64,000 bases of DNA from Marinimicrococcus sp033875255 (GTDB lineage Bacteria > Pseudomonadota > Alphaproteobacteria > Geminicoccales > Geminicoccaceae), in the NCBI GenBank assembly GCA_033875255.1, contig JAWZSN010000026.1, positions 1 through 64,000 of the forward strand, written 5' to 3'. Position 1 is the first letter of the stretch. Every line of letters starts with the position of its first letter. Below the pieces are notes generated by a model that was given only the letters and a program-made list of their open reading frames with translations, was not told where the DNA came from and did no database searches. Below are positions 26,120-34,768 of this stretch, in pieces. The position numbers and the translations under genes were made by a program.

Positions 26120-26773
26120 TCAGGCGGCCTTTGCCTGACGCAGCCTCGCCTCCATCCGCCGGCGCTGGGCGCGGTTGAGGCCTGGCGAGGGGGCGGGCTC
26201 GGGTTCGTTCGTGCCGCAGCCGCCGAAGCCATCGCCGGGCCCGTCCTCCGCCGCCAGCATCCCGGCCACCATGCCTTGCGGGTCGAGCGCCAGCTGCGCG
26301 TCGAGTGCCGCGAGCCTTTGTTGCGCGGCCTGCCCCTCGCGCCTCGCCCGGGCGGCGGCCAGCTCGCCGGACGCCTGCCGCCAGTCGCGCTCCAGCCGGG
26401 CGCGGTAGCGCAGCACCGTCGCCAGCGACGGCAGACGCTCCGCCGCCTCCTCGCCGCCCTCGCCCAGCGCCGCCGCCGTCACCCGCGCCTCGATCGCATC
26501 CAGCCGCCGCTCGCGCACCATCACCCACGCCATCCGCTCGACCCAGTGCGTCTCGCCCGCATCGGCCGGCCGGTGCTGCGCCGACAGCGCCGCCAGCCGA
26601 TGCTCGAAGAACGCCGTCTCTTCGGGGGCAAGGCTCTCGATGGCACCGCAAAGTCCGTGCCGCACGGCGTTCCGCGCGCTCGCGTCCTTGCCCTCGGGCG
26701 TGACCGGCCCGCGCGACAGGACACCGTTGCGCCGGGAGGTTTCCGACTGGGCGGGGGAAGGGGTGGCAGGCAT
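26120..26773 (-). CDS. Hypothetical protein with SRRNG...HGL N-terminus and NRAQRRR tail
   Basis: A 217-residue, highly charged, mostly helical protein. The N-terminal block SRRNGVLSRGPVTPEGKDAS followed by ARNAVRHGLCG is shared with the truncated gene at the window start. The centre is Arg/Ala/Glu-rich helix, probably coiled coil (RLERDWRQASGELAAARARR). The C-terminus PSPGLNRAQRRRMEARLRQ recurs as an orphan fragment at 24849-24947. Such proteins are common in this group of alphaproteobacteria but have no known role. The N-terminal block resembles the start of proteins next to integrases and phage-like genes (recollection, unverified). Confidence 0.72.
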   Translation of the reverse strand: MPATPSPAQSETSRRNGVLSRGPVTPEGKDASARNAVRHGLCGAIESLAPEETAFFEHRLAALSAQHRPADAGETHWVERMAWVMVRERRLDAIEARVTAAALGEGGEEAAERLPSLATVLRYRARLERDWRQASGELAAARARREGQAAQQRLAALDAQLALDPQGMVAGMLAAEDGPGDGFGGCGTNEPEPAPSPGLNRAQRRRMEARLRQAKAA

Positions 26774-27164
26774 GGCAGGTCTCGCGGATTGAGGAAGACG
26801 TGCCGCGAGATTAGCATAGACGAGGAATTATTGCCATATCGGGGAAGGGCGGCGGTGGTCCGGGCAGCCGAGCCGCGCAAGGCGCTGCGCGCGGCTTTTG
26901 TCCTCTTTTCGGGATTTTGCGGCGGTGTCTGGCTTGAGGTTGCGGCCGACATGGAGACGGACTTGTGGCGAAGCCTCAAGACGGGTGACATTCAGGTCGG
27001 CATGGAGAAAGCTGACGGGAGCTTTCGCTGTTCAGCCTGCATCGCCCGCAGCGCGCCAGTAGGACAGCATACTTCGGCACTCGATGATCGGGCGCCTGCG
27101 ACCTTGAAGGCGAGAGAATTGGATGATGCGTCCCGTCGCTTCCGACTACCAAGGGAGATTTGTC
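26774..27164 (+). other. Intergenic stretch, no gene supported
   Basis: A 391-bp gap between the minus-strand hypothetical gene and the secreted protein at 27165. Short open frames occur on both strands but none has a convincing start, Shine-Dalgarno or family match. Base composition falls towards the right, into the AT-rich island. Confidence 0.5.
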
Positions 27165-27587
27165 TTGAAGAACATCGCTGGGGCAATCGCATTCGCATGG
27201 CTAATTTTCGGAGCAATAGGTGGAGCCGAAGGGGCGAGACCGTCCCCGAATCATCCGGTGCGCATTCTCGATGTCGTCATGCAGGAAGACGCTTTGCAGG
27301 CCTTCGTGGAGGGGATGAAGATTTCTGCCAGAGAGCATAACTTTGCAATAATATTCACGAGGAGCAGTCCGCGGCCCAACAATATCCTGGTTCAAGCTTG
27401 GAGAAGTGACATCAAGATAATCTCGGTAAACAGCACAGAGGAAAACGAAGAAGGTATGCGTTTCGCAGTTGCGTTATATTATACCTGTAACGTCGATATT
27501 CCTGACTTCGCCTTTTCTCGTGTCGCCGGTGGGATCAGGGACGCTCTTCTGTCAACGCCAGGCGTGTTGGCCGTCGACGACCAGTGA
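27165..27587 (+). CDS. Secreted hypothetical protein with signal peptide
   Basis: A 140-residue protein beginning at TTG 27165 (LKNIAGAIAFAWLIFGAIGG), preceded by AGGGAG; the start gives a clean Sec signal peptide with cleavage near GAEGA-RPSP. The in-frame ATG at 27123 would put the signal sequence too far inside. The mature part contains ARPSPNHPVRILDV, FTRSSPRPNNILVQ and a C-terminal FSRVAGGIRDALLSTPGV and one cysteine. No family recognised. GC and codon use are lower than in the neighbours, which suggests horizontal transfer together with the AT-rich stretch that follows. Confidence 0.6.
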   Translation: MKNIAGAIAFAWLIFGAIGGAEGARPSPNHPVRILDVVMQEDALQAFVEGMKISAREHNFAIIFTRSSPRPNNILVQAWRSDIKIISVNSTEENEEGMRFAVALYYTCNVDIPDFAFSRVAGGIRDALLSTPGVLAVDDQ

Positions 27588-28001
27588 GACGACTTTCGGA
27601 ACCGGTGAAACCCGGGGACAGTCGAGTTATCTAACCTTTCGCCGGGGCCGTCGAGTCACAAATTGCTGGCAGCAAGCCGAGCTTTCCAGAAATTCGTTAA
27701 ATGCGGCGGGTGTCCCCAAATTTAACAAAACGAGAAATATCATAAAATAAGACGAGCACTTGAGGAGGACGAGACGTTTTGTACGACGAATTATCTTGAT
27801 CCGAAAAGACCACGAAAAACTGCCAAGAAGAGATTTTATAGCCCTAATATCCTTAAAAAATTTGACGAACATTATCGAAAAATAGATAGACAGCAAGAGT
27901 TAAAAACAATACCAAACATAGCAGACGAAATATTTCTTGAATGAAACGGCAACTTGCGTTCACTTTGCATTCGTTAGTTTTGTGGGCGTTCGCGGCTATG
28001 A
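27588..28001. other. AT-rich island with inverted GGGGACA/TGTCCCC motifs
   Basis: A 414-bp AT-rich stretch, strongly different from the surrounding high-GC DNA. GGGGACA at 27614-27620 and TGTCCCC at 27711-27717 form an inverted pair about 90 bp apart; similar motifs often border REP/transposase-type remnants (from memory). No intact transposase is present. It adjoins the RES-Xre module and the low-GC secreted protein, so it may be a scar of a mobile element. Confidence 0.5.
27726..27944 (+). pseudogene. Open frame without start codon in AT-rich island, possible gene remnant
   Basis: After a TAA at 27723-27725 a frame stays open for 72 codons to TGA 27942-27944. It reads like protein rather than noise: DPKRPRKTAKKRFYSPNILK, then KFDEHYRKIDRQQELKTIP. 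There is no ATG, GTG or TTG near its beginning and no Shine-Dalgarno. It could be the 3' end of an eroded foreign gene. Family unknown. Confidence 0.3.
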
Positions 28002-28682
28002 TCAAAGCAAAGCCCGCTTCTCGTAGACCGTAGCGATCTTTCGGCCGTCCCAGACATAGCACAGATGCCGCTCCTGGCGCCCGTTCGACAGAAGGCGGGG
28101 GCGGAAGATGGCGGTGCATTGGCCCTCATCGCGGCGGACGCTGTCGTAGGTGATTCCGTTGGAGCCTTCTTTGCGGAGCGTTCTCGCGAGCTGCTGGCCG
28201 GCCGTGTAGTCGTCATGCCGGTAGACGAGAGGCCAGGCGGCTTTCTGGCCGCGCAGGTCGTGAAGGTCGCCGGCGAGATCGACCGCGTAGACGCGCATGT
28301 CGAGCTCCATGCGGGCTTGCGCGGTGGCGCGCAGGAAGCGCTCGCGGTGGTGCTTCGTCTCGGCGATGGCGGTGTCGAGGTCGCCAGCGGCGTAGAACAC
28401 GCCGTAAGTACCGTCTGAAAAGCGGCTGCCTTCGGGACTGAGATGGGTGAAGGCCGCCATGATGACGCTCGTGCCGGGACCGCTGACGCGCTCTTCCGGC
28501 GGCACGAGCCCTATATCGCCCACCTCCTGGCGCAGGCGCGGGTTGGTCATGGACTCGAGCGCGAGGACCGCCTCCAGATCTTCAGGGTCGGCCACCCGCT
28601 CGAAGAGCTGGATGGGCGGAAAGCGGCTCGGGATGATCCGCCAGCAGGGCCGCCACGCGATGGCGGCGACGGCTGGCGTCAA
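28002..28682 (-). CDS. RES domain toxin (NAD+ phosphorylase type)
   Basis: A 226-residue RES-domain protein, the toxin of RES-Xre type II toxin-antitoxin systems, which in characterised cases degrades NAD+. Seen: WRIIPSRFPPIQLFERV at the N-terminus, SRFSDGTYGVFYAAGDLDTA (the conserved core with Arg, Tyr and Glu positions continuing into IAETKHHRERFL), then VYAVDLAGDLHDLRG and GITYDSVRRDEGQC. TTG 28682 is proposed as start because it overlaps the antitoxin stop (TTGA), the usual coupling; no ATG is available without running into the antitoxin. Antitoxin first, toxin second, as in known pairs. Confidence 0.82.
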   Translation of the reverse strand: MTPAVAAIAWRPCWRIIPSRFPPIQLFERVADPEDLEAVLALESMTNPRLRQEVGDIGLVPPEERVSGPGTSVIMAAFTHLSPEGSRFSDGTYGVFYAAGDLDTAIAETKHHRERFLRATAQARMELDMRVYAVDLAGDLHDLRGQKAAWPLVYRHDDYTAGQQLARTLRKEGSNGITYDSVRRDEGQCTAIFRPRLLSNGRQERHLCYVWDGRKIATVYEKRALL

Positions 28683-29083
28683 GCCCAGCCGCCACGCTGA
28701 GCGTCGAGATACTGCCTGACGACGAAAAGATCGGCGACCTGCCCCGAGAGCATCCGGTCGAGCGCGGGGCGGCCGCCAAAGAGCGGCGCGCTGTTCGGGC
28801 GCCTGACCCATTCGTCCGCCGCCTTCTCGTTCGGCAGAAGGGTCTGGAGCGCCTTGTAGACGCCGAGGATGTAGGAGATGCGCTCCAGCGTGTCTTTCGG
28901 CAGGATCGTATCCGGGCTCTTCTTCCACTTGAAGAACGTCGAGCGGGCGCCGAGGCCGAGCAGGGTCATCTGCTCGTGGACCGACAGGTTCCAAAGGGCG
29001 GCGATGCGGAAGAAGGTGCGCAACGCCGGGCCCGACAGCTGCTTGCGATCGATCGGCGTTGCCTGATGTGCCTGTGCACCCAT
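28679..29083 (-). CDS. Xre/ParS-type antitoxin of RES-Xre module
   Basis: A 134-residue antitoxin with an N-terminal helical DNA-binding region (ALRTFFRIAALWNLSVHEQM and TLLGLGARSTFFKWKK, about 18-55) and a C-terminal DUF2384-type domain (ILGVYKALQTLLPNEKAADE and WVRRPNSAPLFGGRPALDRM). ATG 29083 has GGAGG 5 nt upstream. It precedes and overlaps the RES toxin gene. It should bind and neutralise the toxin and repress its own promoter in 29084-29141 (family knowledge). Confidence 0.85.
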   Translation of the reverse strand: MGAQAHQATPIDRKQLSGPALRTFFRIAALWNLSVHEQMTLLGLGARSTFFKWKKSPDTILPKDTLERISYILGVYKALQTLLPNEKAADEWVRRPNSAPLFGGRPALDRMLSGQVADLFVVRQYLDAQRGGWA

Positions 29084-29141
29084 AGCGACCTCCGTAAATG
29101 GAGCGTCACAGAAAATAGTCCATACGTGGACTGGAGGCAAG

Positions 29142-29969
29142 TCAGGCGGTCTCCGCCAGCCTCCGCACCATCGCGTGATCCGCATCCAGCGGCGCTCGTC
29201 GCCCTTCGATCCGCACCACCGCCCGCAGCCCGGTCAGGCTGCTCGTCAAGAACACCGCCTCGGCCTCGTCCAGCACGGCCGGCTCGATTCTCGTCGCCTC
29301 CGCCGCGATTCCGACTCTCGCCGCCACCTCCAGCACGCGGGCGCGGGTGATGCCCGGCAGCACGCCCTCGTCGAGCGCGGGCGTCAGCAGGCGGCCGTCC
29401 CGCGTGACGACGAAAAGATTGGCGGTGGAGGCGCAGGCGAGGCGGCCGGCGGTGTTGAGCATGAGGGCCTCCTCGGCGCCGGCGGCGCGGGCCTCCTTCA
29501 GCGCCAGGATCTGGTCCTGGTAGGCCAGGGTCTTGAGGCGGCTCGTGGGGCTGTGCTCGTTGCGGCGGATGGTGACGATGGCCGCCGTGGCGGGAGGCCG
29601 CGGCGGCGGGGCGGGGAAGGCGGCGAGGAGCAAGGTGGGCGTGGCGTCCGGCGGCGGGAGGAGGCCGCGCGGGCCGGGGCCGCGGGTAAGGGTGAGGCGC
29701 AGGGCGGCCGCGCCGCCGACGAAGCCGTTGGCGGCCAGGAGGGCGGCGCAGGCTTTTGTCAGCGCGGCGTCGGTCGCCTCGAAGGGAATGCCCATCACAT
29801 CGGTGCCGGCGCGCAGGCGGGCGAGATGGCGGGCCAGGAGGGGCACGGCGCCGTCCTGCGCCCGCATGGTCTCGAAGAGGCCGTCGCCCAGCAGAAAGCC
29901 GCGGTCGGCGGGGTCGATGCGGGCCCGGGCGGCGTCGAGCAGCCGGCCGTTCAGCCACAGCGTGCTCAC
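29142..29969 (-). CDS. pabC: Aminodeoxychorismate lyase (class IV aminotransferase fold)
   Basis: A 275-residue PLP enzyme of fold type IV, assigned to 4-amino-4-deoxychorismate lyase, which releases pyruvate and p-aminobenzoate for folate. The N-terminal LNGRLLDAARARIDPADRG with FLLGDGLFETMRA, the lysine block TSRLKTLAYQDQILALKEA (likely PLP Lys) and EEALMLNTAGRLACASTANLF are typical. Branched-chain aminotransferases share the fold, but the gene overlaps pabA by 4 bp within a pabB-pabA-pabC operon, which favours PabC. Confidence 0.88.
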   Translation of the reverse strand: MSTLWLNGRLLDAARARIDPADRGFLLGDGLFETMRAQDGAVPLLARHLARLRAGTDVMGIPFEATDAALTKACAALLAANGFVGGAAALRLTLTRGPGPRGLLPPPDATPTLLLAAFPAPPPRPPATAAIVTIRRNEHSPTSRLKTLAYQDQILALKEARAAGAEEALMLNTAGRLACASTANLFVVTRDGRLLTPALDEGVLPGITRARVLEVAARVGIAAEATRIEPAVLDEAEAVFLTSSLTGLRAVVRIEGRRAPLDADHAMVRRLAETA

Positions 29970-30538
29970 GGACCGCTCATGGCAAGAAAGTTCCGCAACA
30001 GCTCGTGGCCGTGCTGGCTCAGCACCGCCTCGGGGTGGAACTGGACGCCCGCCACCGGCAAGGTGCGATGCGCGAGGCCCATGATCTCGCCCTCGGGGCT
30101 GCGGGCGGTGATGCGCAGGCAGGCGGGCAGGCCTTCCTCCTCGACGATCAGCGAGTGGTAGCGGGTGACGGTGAGCGGCGAAGGGAGGCCCGCGAAGACG
30201 CCGCTTTTGTCATGGCTCACGGCGCTGGTCTTGCCGTGCATCGGCCGGCGGGCGCGCCCGACGCGGCCGCCGTAGGCCGCCCCGATGCACTGGTGACCGA
30301 GGCACACGCCCAGGATCGGCATGGTGCCCGCAAAGCGCTCGATCACCGCGCAGGAGATGCCTGCCTCGGCGGGGCCGCAGGGGCCGGGCGAGAGGATGAC
30401 GTGGCTGGGGGCGAGCGTGGCGATCTCGTCGGGGGTGATGGCGTCGTTGCGGACCACGAGGCGGCTGTGGCCGAGCTCGGCCACGTAGCGGGCGAGGTTC
30501 CAGACAAAACTGTCGTAATTGTCGAGCAGCAGGATCAT
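29966..30538 (-). CDS. pabA: Aminodeoxychorismate synthase glutaminase component
   Basis: A 190-residue class I glutamine amidotransferase. Catalytic Cys is in ILGVCLGHQCIGAAYGG (about residues 76-92) and the His-Glu pair in VAGVQFHPEAVLSQHGHELL near the C-terminus. The N-terminus ILLLDNYDSFVWNLARYVAE is the classic TrpG/PabA start. It hands ammonia to PabB; it overlaps pabB and pabC by 4 bp each. Some bacteria use one such protein for both folate and tryptophan; here the pab neighbours argue for PabA. Confidence 0.92.
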   Translation of the reverse strand: MILLLDNYDSFVWNLARYVAELGHSRLVVRNDAITPDEIATLAPSHVILSPGPCGPAEAGISCAVIERFAGTMPILGVCLGHQCIGAAYGGRVGRARRPMHGKTSAVSHDKSGVFAGLPSPLTVTRYHSLIVEEEGLPACLRITARSPEGEIMGLAHRTLPVAGVQFHPEAVLSQHGHELLRNFLAMSGP

Positions 30539-31929
30539 GCGCCGTCCCTGAGCGCGCCGATCAGGGCGCGCGCCTTGTCGATGGTCTCGTCATACTCGGC
30601 AGCCGGGCTGCTGTCGGCGACGATGCCGCCGCCCGCCTGGAAGGTCACGGTGCGGCCCTTGATGGCATAGGTGCGGATGGTGATGCTGGTGTCCATCCAG
30701 CCGTCGAAGCCGATCCAGCCGATCGAGCCGCAATAGGGGCCGCGGGCGGTCGGCTCCAGCTCGGCGATGATCTCCATGGCGCGGATCTTGGGCGCGCCGG
30801 TGATCGAGCCGCCGGGGAAGGTGGCGCGCAGCAGGTCCACCGCACCCGTGCCCTCGCGCAGCCGGCCGGTCACGGTGGAGACCAGGTGGTGGACGGTGGC
30901 GTAGCTCTCGAGCACGCAGACCTCGGGCGTGCGCACACTGTGCTCGCGGCAGACCCGCGAGAGATCGTTGCGCAGGAGATCGACGATCATGACGTTCTCG
31001 GCGCGGTCCTTGCCGCTCGCCAGCAGCTCGGCCGCGAGCCTTTCGTCCTCGTCGGGCGTGGCGCCGCGGGGTCTGGTGCCCTTGATCGGCCGGGTCTCCA
31101 CCACGCCGTCGGCAACCGACAGGAAACGCTCTGGCGAGGCCGAGGCGATGGCCGTCTCGCCGAAGTCGAGCAGGGCTGCGAAGGGTGCCGGGTTGCGCGC
31201 GCGCAGGCGCCGGTAGAGGCCGGCGGCGTCGAGTCCGTCGGGCAGCTCGGCCAGGAAGCGCTGGGCGATGTTGGCCTGGAAGATGTCGCCGGCGAGAATG
31301 TAGTCGACCACCCGCTGCACCGCCGCCTCGTAGCGCTCGCGGGTGAAGTTGCTGCGGATGGTGACGGGGCCGGTGGCGACGGGCGGCGGCAGCGGTGCCG
31401 CCTGCCCGACGAGGCCGGCGAAAAGCTCGAGCCGCTGGCGGCGGCGGGTCAGGCGCGCCGCCGGAACCTTCTCGGGCAGGCCGCTGGAGAGCAGCCAGCC
31501 GCGCTGCTCCACATGATCCAGCGCGACGACGGTGTCATAAAAGCCCAGGATCAGGTCGGGAAAGGCCAGATCGTCGCGCTCGGGCGAGGGCAGGCGCTCC
31601 AGATGATGCGCCAGATCGTAGCCCAGATAGCCGATGGCCCCGGTCTGGAAGGGCGGCAGGGCCGGATCGTGGCGCACCGCATGGGCTGCCAGGATCCGCT
31701 GCAGCGCAGCGAACGGATCGCCTGCGAGCGTTGCACCCTCGCAGCTCATCCGCCCGTTCCTGCTGGAGAGGGTCACGAACGGATCGGCCGCCACATAGCT
31801 CCAGCGCCCCATCCTCCCGTCCGCCCGCGCACTCTCGAGCAGCACCGGGGCCGGCAGATGACGCAGGCTCTCGTAGACGGCCAGCGGATCGGCGAAGGGA
31901 ATCTCGCGTGTAAGAAGGTCGGCGTCCAT
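30535..31929 (-). CDS. pabB: Aminodeoxychorismate synthase component I
   Basis: A 464-residue chorismate-utilising enzyme that makes 4-amino-4-deoxychorismate with PabA. The motif PIKGTRPRG, with Lys where anthranilate synthases have Ala, marks it as PabB rather than TrpE. Other blocks: FQANIAQRFLAELPDG, ASPERFLSV, AENVMIVDLLRNDLSRVC and GGSITGAPKIRAMEII. ATG 31929 begins MDADLLTREIPFADPLAVYE, a normal PabB N-terminus; the frame further upstream is Arg/Pro-rich and excluded. First gene of pabB-pabA-pabC, with 4-bp overlaps. Confidence 0.93.
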   Translation of the reverse strand: MDADLLTREIPFADPLAVYESLRHLPAPVLLESARADGRMGRWSYVAADPFVTLSSRNGRMSCEGATLAGDPFAALQRILAAHAVRHDPALPPFQTGAIGYLGYDLAHHLERLPSPERDDLAFPDLILGFYDTVVALDHVEQRGWLLSSGLPEKVPAARLTRRRQRLELFAGLVGQAAPLPPPVATGPVTIRSNFTRERYEAAVQRVVDYILAGDIFQANIAQRFLAELPDGLDAAGLYRRLRARNPAPFAALLDFGETAIASASPERFLSVADGVVETRPIKGTRPRGATPDEDERLAAELLASGKDRAENVMIVDLLRNDLSRVCREHSVRTPEVCVLESYATVHHLVSTVTGRLREGTGAVDLLRATFPGGSITGAPKIRAMEIIAELEPTARGPYCGSIGWIGFDGWMDTSITIRTYAIKGRTVTFQAGGGIVADSSPAAEYDETIDKARALIGALRDGA

Positions 31930-32188
31930 GCCCGGGTCTCGTGTCTGCGATGGCCCAAGTCTAGAGCGGTTCCCGGCCGGCCGGAACACGCCGTCGAGGC
32001 TGCCGCCACCGCAGCGAACGCCGCGGCGGCGGCCCCGCACCGCCGCCAACTGACAGAAAAGCGAAAAGAAAGGCCGCGCGCAGCGCCTCGCACGGCGTCG
32101 CCGGCCCGTGCATGCGCCGCGCTCCACCCGTGAACCGGCCTGCCTGCCTGTGACAGACCGGCGAGCCGCTCGGGGCGCTAGCCGTCCC

Positions 32189-32386
32189 TCAGACGGGCTT
32201 GCCGGCGATGCAACGCCAGCCGCCGCGGATGGTCCAGCCGTCATGTTCGGCGATCCAGCGGGCGGCTTCGCGCTGGCCGAACATGGTGCAGGCGAAGGAC
32301 GAGCCTTCCCAGGCGAGCTCGACATGCCGGCATTGGGGTTGGGGGGCGTCGGCGAGGCAGGCGACGAAGGTGAGGACGAGCCACAT
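32189..32386 (-). CDS. Small cysteine-containing hypothetical protein, 65 residues
   Basis: Begins MWLVLTFVACLADAPQPQCR and continues through SSFACTMFGQREAARWIAEH to DGWTIRGGWRCIAGKPV. Four cysteines spread over the chain and a hydrophobic N-terminus suggest an exported or redox-sensitive small protein. I have seen similar short proteins with a C-terminal W-RC motif in alphaproteobacteria but know no function. AGGAG lies 9 nt before ATG 32386. It is isolated between folP and pabB on the same strand. Confidence 0.65.
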   Translation of the reverse strand: MWLVLTFVACLADAPQPQCRHVELAWEGSSFACTMFGQREAARWIAEHDGWTIRGGWRCIAGKPV

Positions 32387-32536
32387 GAGCAGGCGCTCCT
32401 GCTGGGGTGAACCCTCCCTATAGCCCTGAATGGCCGTTATTGACGAAAGAATGAGCGTGGCGGCCGCCGGCGCGGCGGCGCCGTTGCGATGCCCCTCGAA
32501 CCGGCATCATGCCGGGAGGTTCCGCCGACGCCGCTT

Positions 32537-33637
32537 TCAGGGACCGGTCGGGTTGTGCCCGCCGATCGTGCACCAGGCGTCGACCGCCTGGCGCGCCGCC
32601 GCGACGTCGTGCACCCGCAGCAACCCGGCGCCCATCGCCAGCGCCCACTGGTTGCCCGCCAGCGTCGAGGGCAGACGGTCCGCGGGCGGATGGCGGCGCT
32701 CGATCCACTCCGCCCAGCCCTTGCGTGACACGCCGAGCATCAGCGGGCAGCCCAGGCCCAGCAGCATCGCCAGATGGCGCAGCAGGTCGACATTGTGCGG
32801 CTCGTGCTTGCCGAAGCACAGGCCGGGGTCGACGATCACCCGCCCGCGCGGCAGCCCGGCCGCCTCGCAGGCCTCCAGCCGCGCCTCGAGCCGGTCGAAG
32901 ACCTCGAGCGCGCATTGCTCGTAGGCCGGCGCCTCGTTCATCGTCGCAGGCGTGCCCTGCATGTGCATGAGCACGACCTTGGCACCGCTCGCCGCCGCCA
33001 CTGCGAGGCTGCGGGGATCGTGGGCGAGGCCGCTGACATCGTTGATCATCCAGGCGCCGGCCGCCACGGCGGCCTCCATCACCGCCGCCCGGCGGGTGTC
33101 CACGGAGACCCTGAGGCCGGCGCCGGCAAGGCCCTCGATCACCGGCAGGACCCGGCGCAGCTCCTCCCCGGGCGGCACCGGTGCCGCTCCGGGCCGGGTC
33201 GATTCACCCCCGACGTCGATCAGATCGGCGCCGTCCGCCGCCATGCGCAGGCCGGCCTGCACCGCCGCCTCCGCGCCGGCATGGCGGCCGCCGTCGGAAA
33301 AGCTGTCCGGGGTGACGTTGAGGATCCCCATCACCTGCGGACGCGGCAGCAGGTTCCCGCCGGTGAGCCGGTCGAGCAGCCGGCGGGCGCGGCAGCGCAG
33401 CTCCGGCGGGAGGGCGGCGAGCCAGCTCTCGATCTGCCGGGGCCGCAGGATGCGCCGGTCCGGCGGCTCCGGCGGCGCCCAGAGCGTCGCCTCGACAAGC
33501 GCGCAGGCGCGCGCCGGACCGCCCAGCGGCAGGCCCTGCCCGACCCGCAGCACGGCCTCCGCCTCGTCGCCGAAGAACAGGCCCAGCGGGCGCAGGTAGA
33601 GCCGTGGCGCGCGTGGCGAAGGGGCGGGAAGGGGCAT
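32537..33637 (-). CDS. folP: Dihydropteroate synthase
   Basis: A 366-residue DHPS, which joins p-aminobenzoate to dihydropterin pyrophosphate. All core motifs are present: MGILNVTPDSFSDGG (about 115-129), DLIDVGGESTRPGA, RVSVDTRRAAVMEAA, MINDVSGLAHD, VLMHMQGTPATM, VIVDPGLCFGKHEPHN and LMLGVSRKGW. It carries an N-terminal extension of about 110 residues, longer than the E. coli enzyme but as seen in many alphaproteobacteria. ATG 33637 (MPLPAP) is preferred over an upstream in-frame start. It acts directly downstream of the pabABC products encoded nearby. Confidence 0.94.
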   Translation of the reverse strand: MPLPAPSPRAPRLYLRPLGLFFGDEAEAVLRVGQGLPLGGPARACALVEATLWAPPEPPDRRILRPRQIESWLAALPPELRCRARRLLDRLTGGNLLPRPQVMGILNVTPDSFSDGGRHAGAEAAVQAGLRMAADGADLIDVGGESTRPGAAPVPPGEELRRVLPVIEGLAGAGLRVSVDTRRAAVMEAAVAAGAWMINDVSGLAHDPRSLAVAAASGAKVVLMHMQGTPATMNEAPAYEQCALEVFDRLEARLEACEAAGLPRGRVIVDPGLCFGKHEPHNVDLLRHLAMLLGLGCPLMLGVSRKGWAEWIERRHPPADRLPSTLAGNQWALAMGAGLLRVHDVAAARQAVDAWCTIGGHNPTGP

Positions 33638-33780
33638 GGGCGGGCTTTCGTGAGCGGTGGCCAATCCGTGGCATGGCATGGGACCGGACCGGCTGTCGAG
33701 GCGGGCACCGCGCCTTGACGCGGCGGCGTCATGGCTTCACGTCACGCGCGGGGGCTGGCTGCCCCCCGGGAGAGATCGTC

Positions 33781-34713
33781 ATGAGCCGGACCATCGGGCG
33801 GCTGCCGCCGCTCAACGCGCTGCGCGCCTTCGTGGTGGCCGGCCGCCATTTGAGCTTCTCGCGCGCTGCCGAGGAGCTCAACGTGACGCCCGCGGCGGTG
33901 AGCCAGCAGGTGCGGCAGCTCGAGGACCATCTGGGCTGCGCGCTCTTTCGCCGGGCCACCCGCCAGCTTTTGCTCACCGACGAGGGCCAGGCCTGCCTGC
34001 CAGGGCTGGCCGAGGGATTCGAGAAGCTGGCCGAGGCCCTGGCGGCCATCGAGAATCTCGACGAGGGCGGCCAGCTCACCCTCTCGGTGGCGCCGTCCTT
34101 CGCCGGCAAGTGGCTGCTGCCGCGGATCGACGCGTTCGCCATCGCCCATCCCGAGATCGACGTGCGCATCTCGGCAGCCATGCAGGTCGTGGACTTCGAT
34201 GCCGAGGATGTCGACTGTGCCATCCGCTACGGCGGCGGCGACTATCCCGGCCTCGAGGTCGACAAGCTCCTGTCGGAGAGCGTCGTGCCGGTCTGCAGCC
34301 CGGCTTTGCTGGAAGGCGGCGAGCCGCTGGAGACGCCGGTGGACCTGCGCCGCTTCACCCTGCTGCACGACGACGGCGCCGAGCGGGACGCGAGCTGCCC
34401 CGACTGGGCGATGTGGCTCAAGGCAGCCGGCGTGGAGGGCGTCGACGCCACGCGCGGCCCGCGCTTCGACCAGTCGAGCCTGGTGCTGGAGGCGGCGGTG
34501 CTGGGCCGGGGCGTGGCCCTCGCCAAGGAGCGGCTGGCCGAGGCCGACCTGCGCGCTGGCAAGCTGGTGCGTCTGTTCGATCTCCGCCAGCCGCTGGCCT
34601 TCGCCTATTACTTCGTCTGCCCGCCGCGCAAGCGCGGCCTGCGCCGCGTCCAGGCGATGCGCGCGTGGCTGCTCTCGCAGGCGGTGCCGGGACCGCTCGA
34701 CTACTCGATCTGA
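33781..34713 (+). CDS. LysR family regulator, GcvA-like
   Basis: A 310-residue LysR protein whose N-terminus RLPPLNALRAFVVAGRHLSF and SRAAEELNVTPAAVSQQVRQ are typical of the GcvA subgroup. The effector domain contains LTLSVAPSFAGKWLLPRIDA and EDVDCAIRYGGGDYPGLE, as in GcvA and AmpR relatives. ATG 33781 directly follows a purine-rich GGGAGA. It is divergent from folP (143 bp between starts). The target genes are not evident; glycine cleavage genes are not in this window. Confidence 0.9.
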   Translation: MSRTIGRLPPLNALRAFVVAGRHLSFSRAAEELNVTPAAVSQQVRQLEDHLGCALFRRATRQLLLTDEGQACLPGLAEGFEKLAEALAAIENLDEGGQLTLSVAPSFAGKWLLPRIDAFAIAHPEIDVRISAAMQVVDFDAEDVDCAIRYGGGDYPGLEVDKLLSESVVPVCSPALLEGGEPLETPVDLRRFTLLHDDGAERDASCPDWAMWLKAAGVEGVDATRGPRFDQSSLVLEAAVLGRGVALAKERLAEADLRAGKLVRLFDLRQPLAFAYYFVCPPRKRGLRRVQAMRAWLLSQAVPGPLDYSI

Positions 34714-34768
34714 CGCGGTGGCGAAGGCGGAGAGATCGCCGCCACGCCGCTTGTGCCCGTAGCACCGG

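Noticed and set aside
27627..28119. Minus-strand hydrophobic open frames in the AT-rich island
   Set aside because: Hydrophobic Phe/Ile/Leu-rich frames are expected by chance in AT-rich DNA; no start signals and they overlap the RES toxin end.
29142..29969. Branched-chain aminotransferase or D-amino acid aminotransferase for the class IV PLP protein
   Set aside because: The fold is shared, but overlap with pabA and pabB favours aminodeoxychorismate lyase.
30535..31929. Anthranilate synthase component I
   Set aside because: PIKGT with Lys is the aminodeoxychorismate synthase signature; anthranilate synthase has Ala there.
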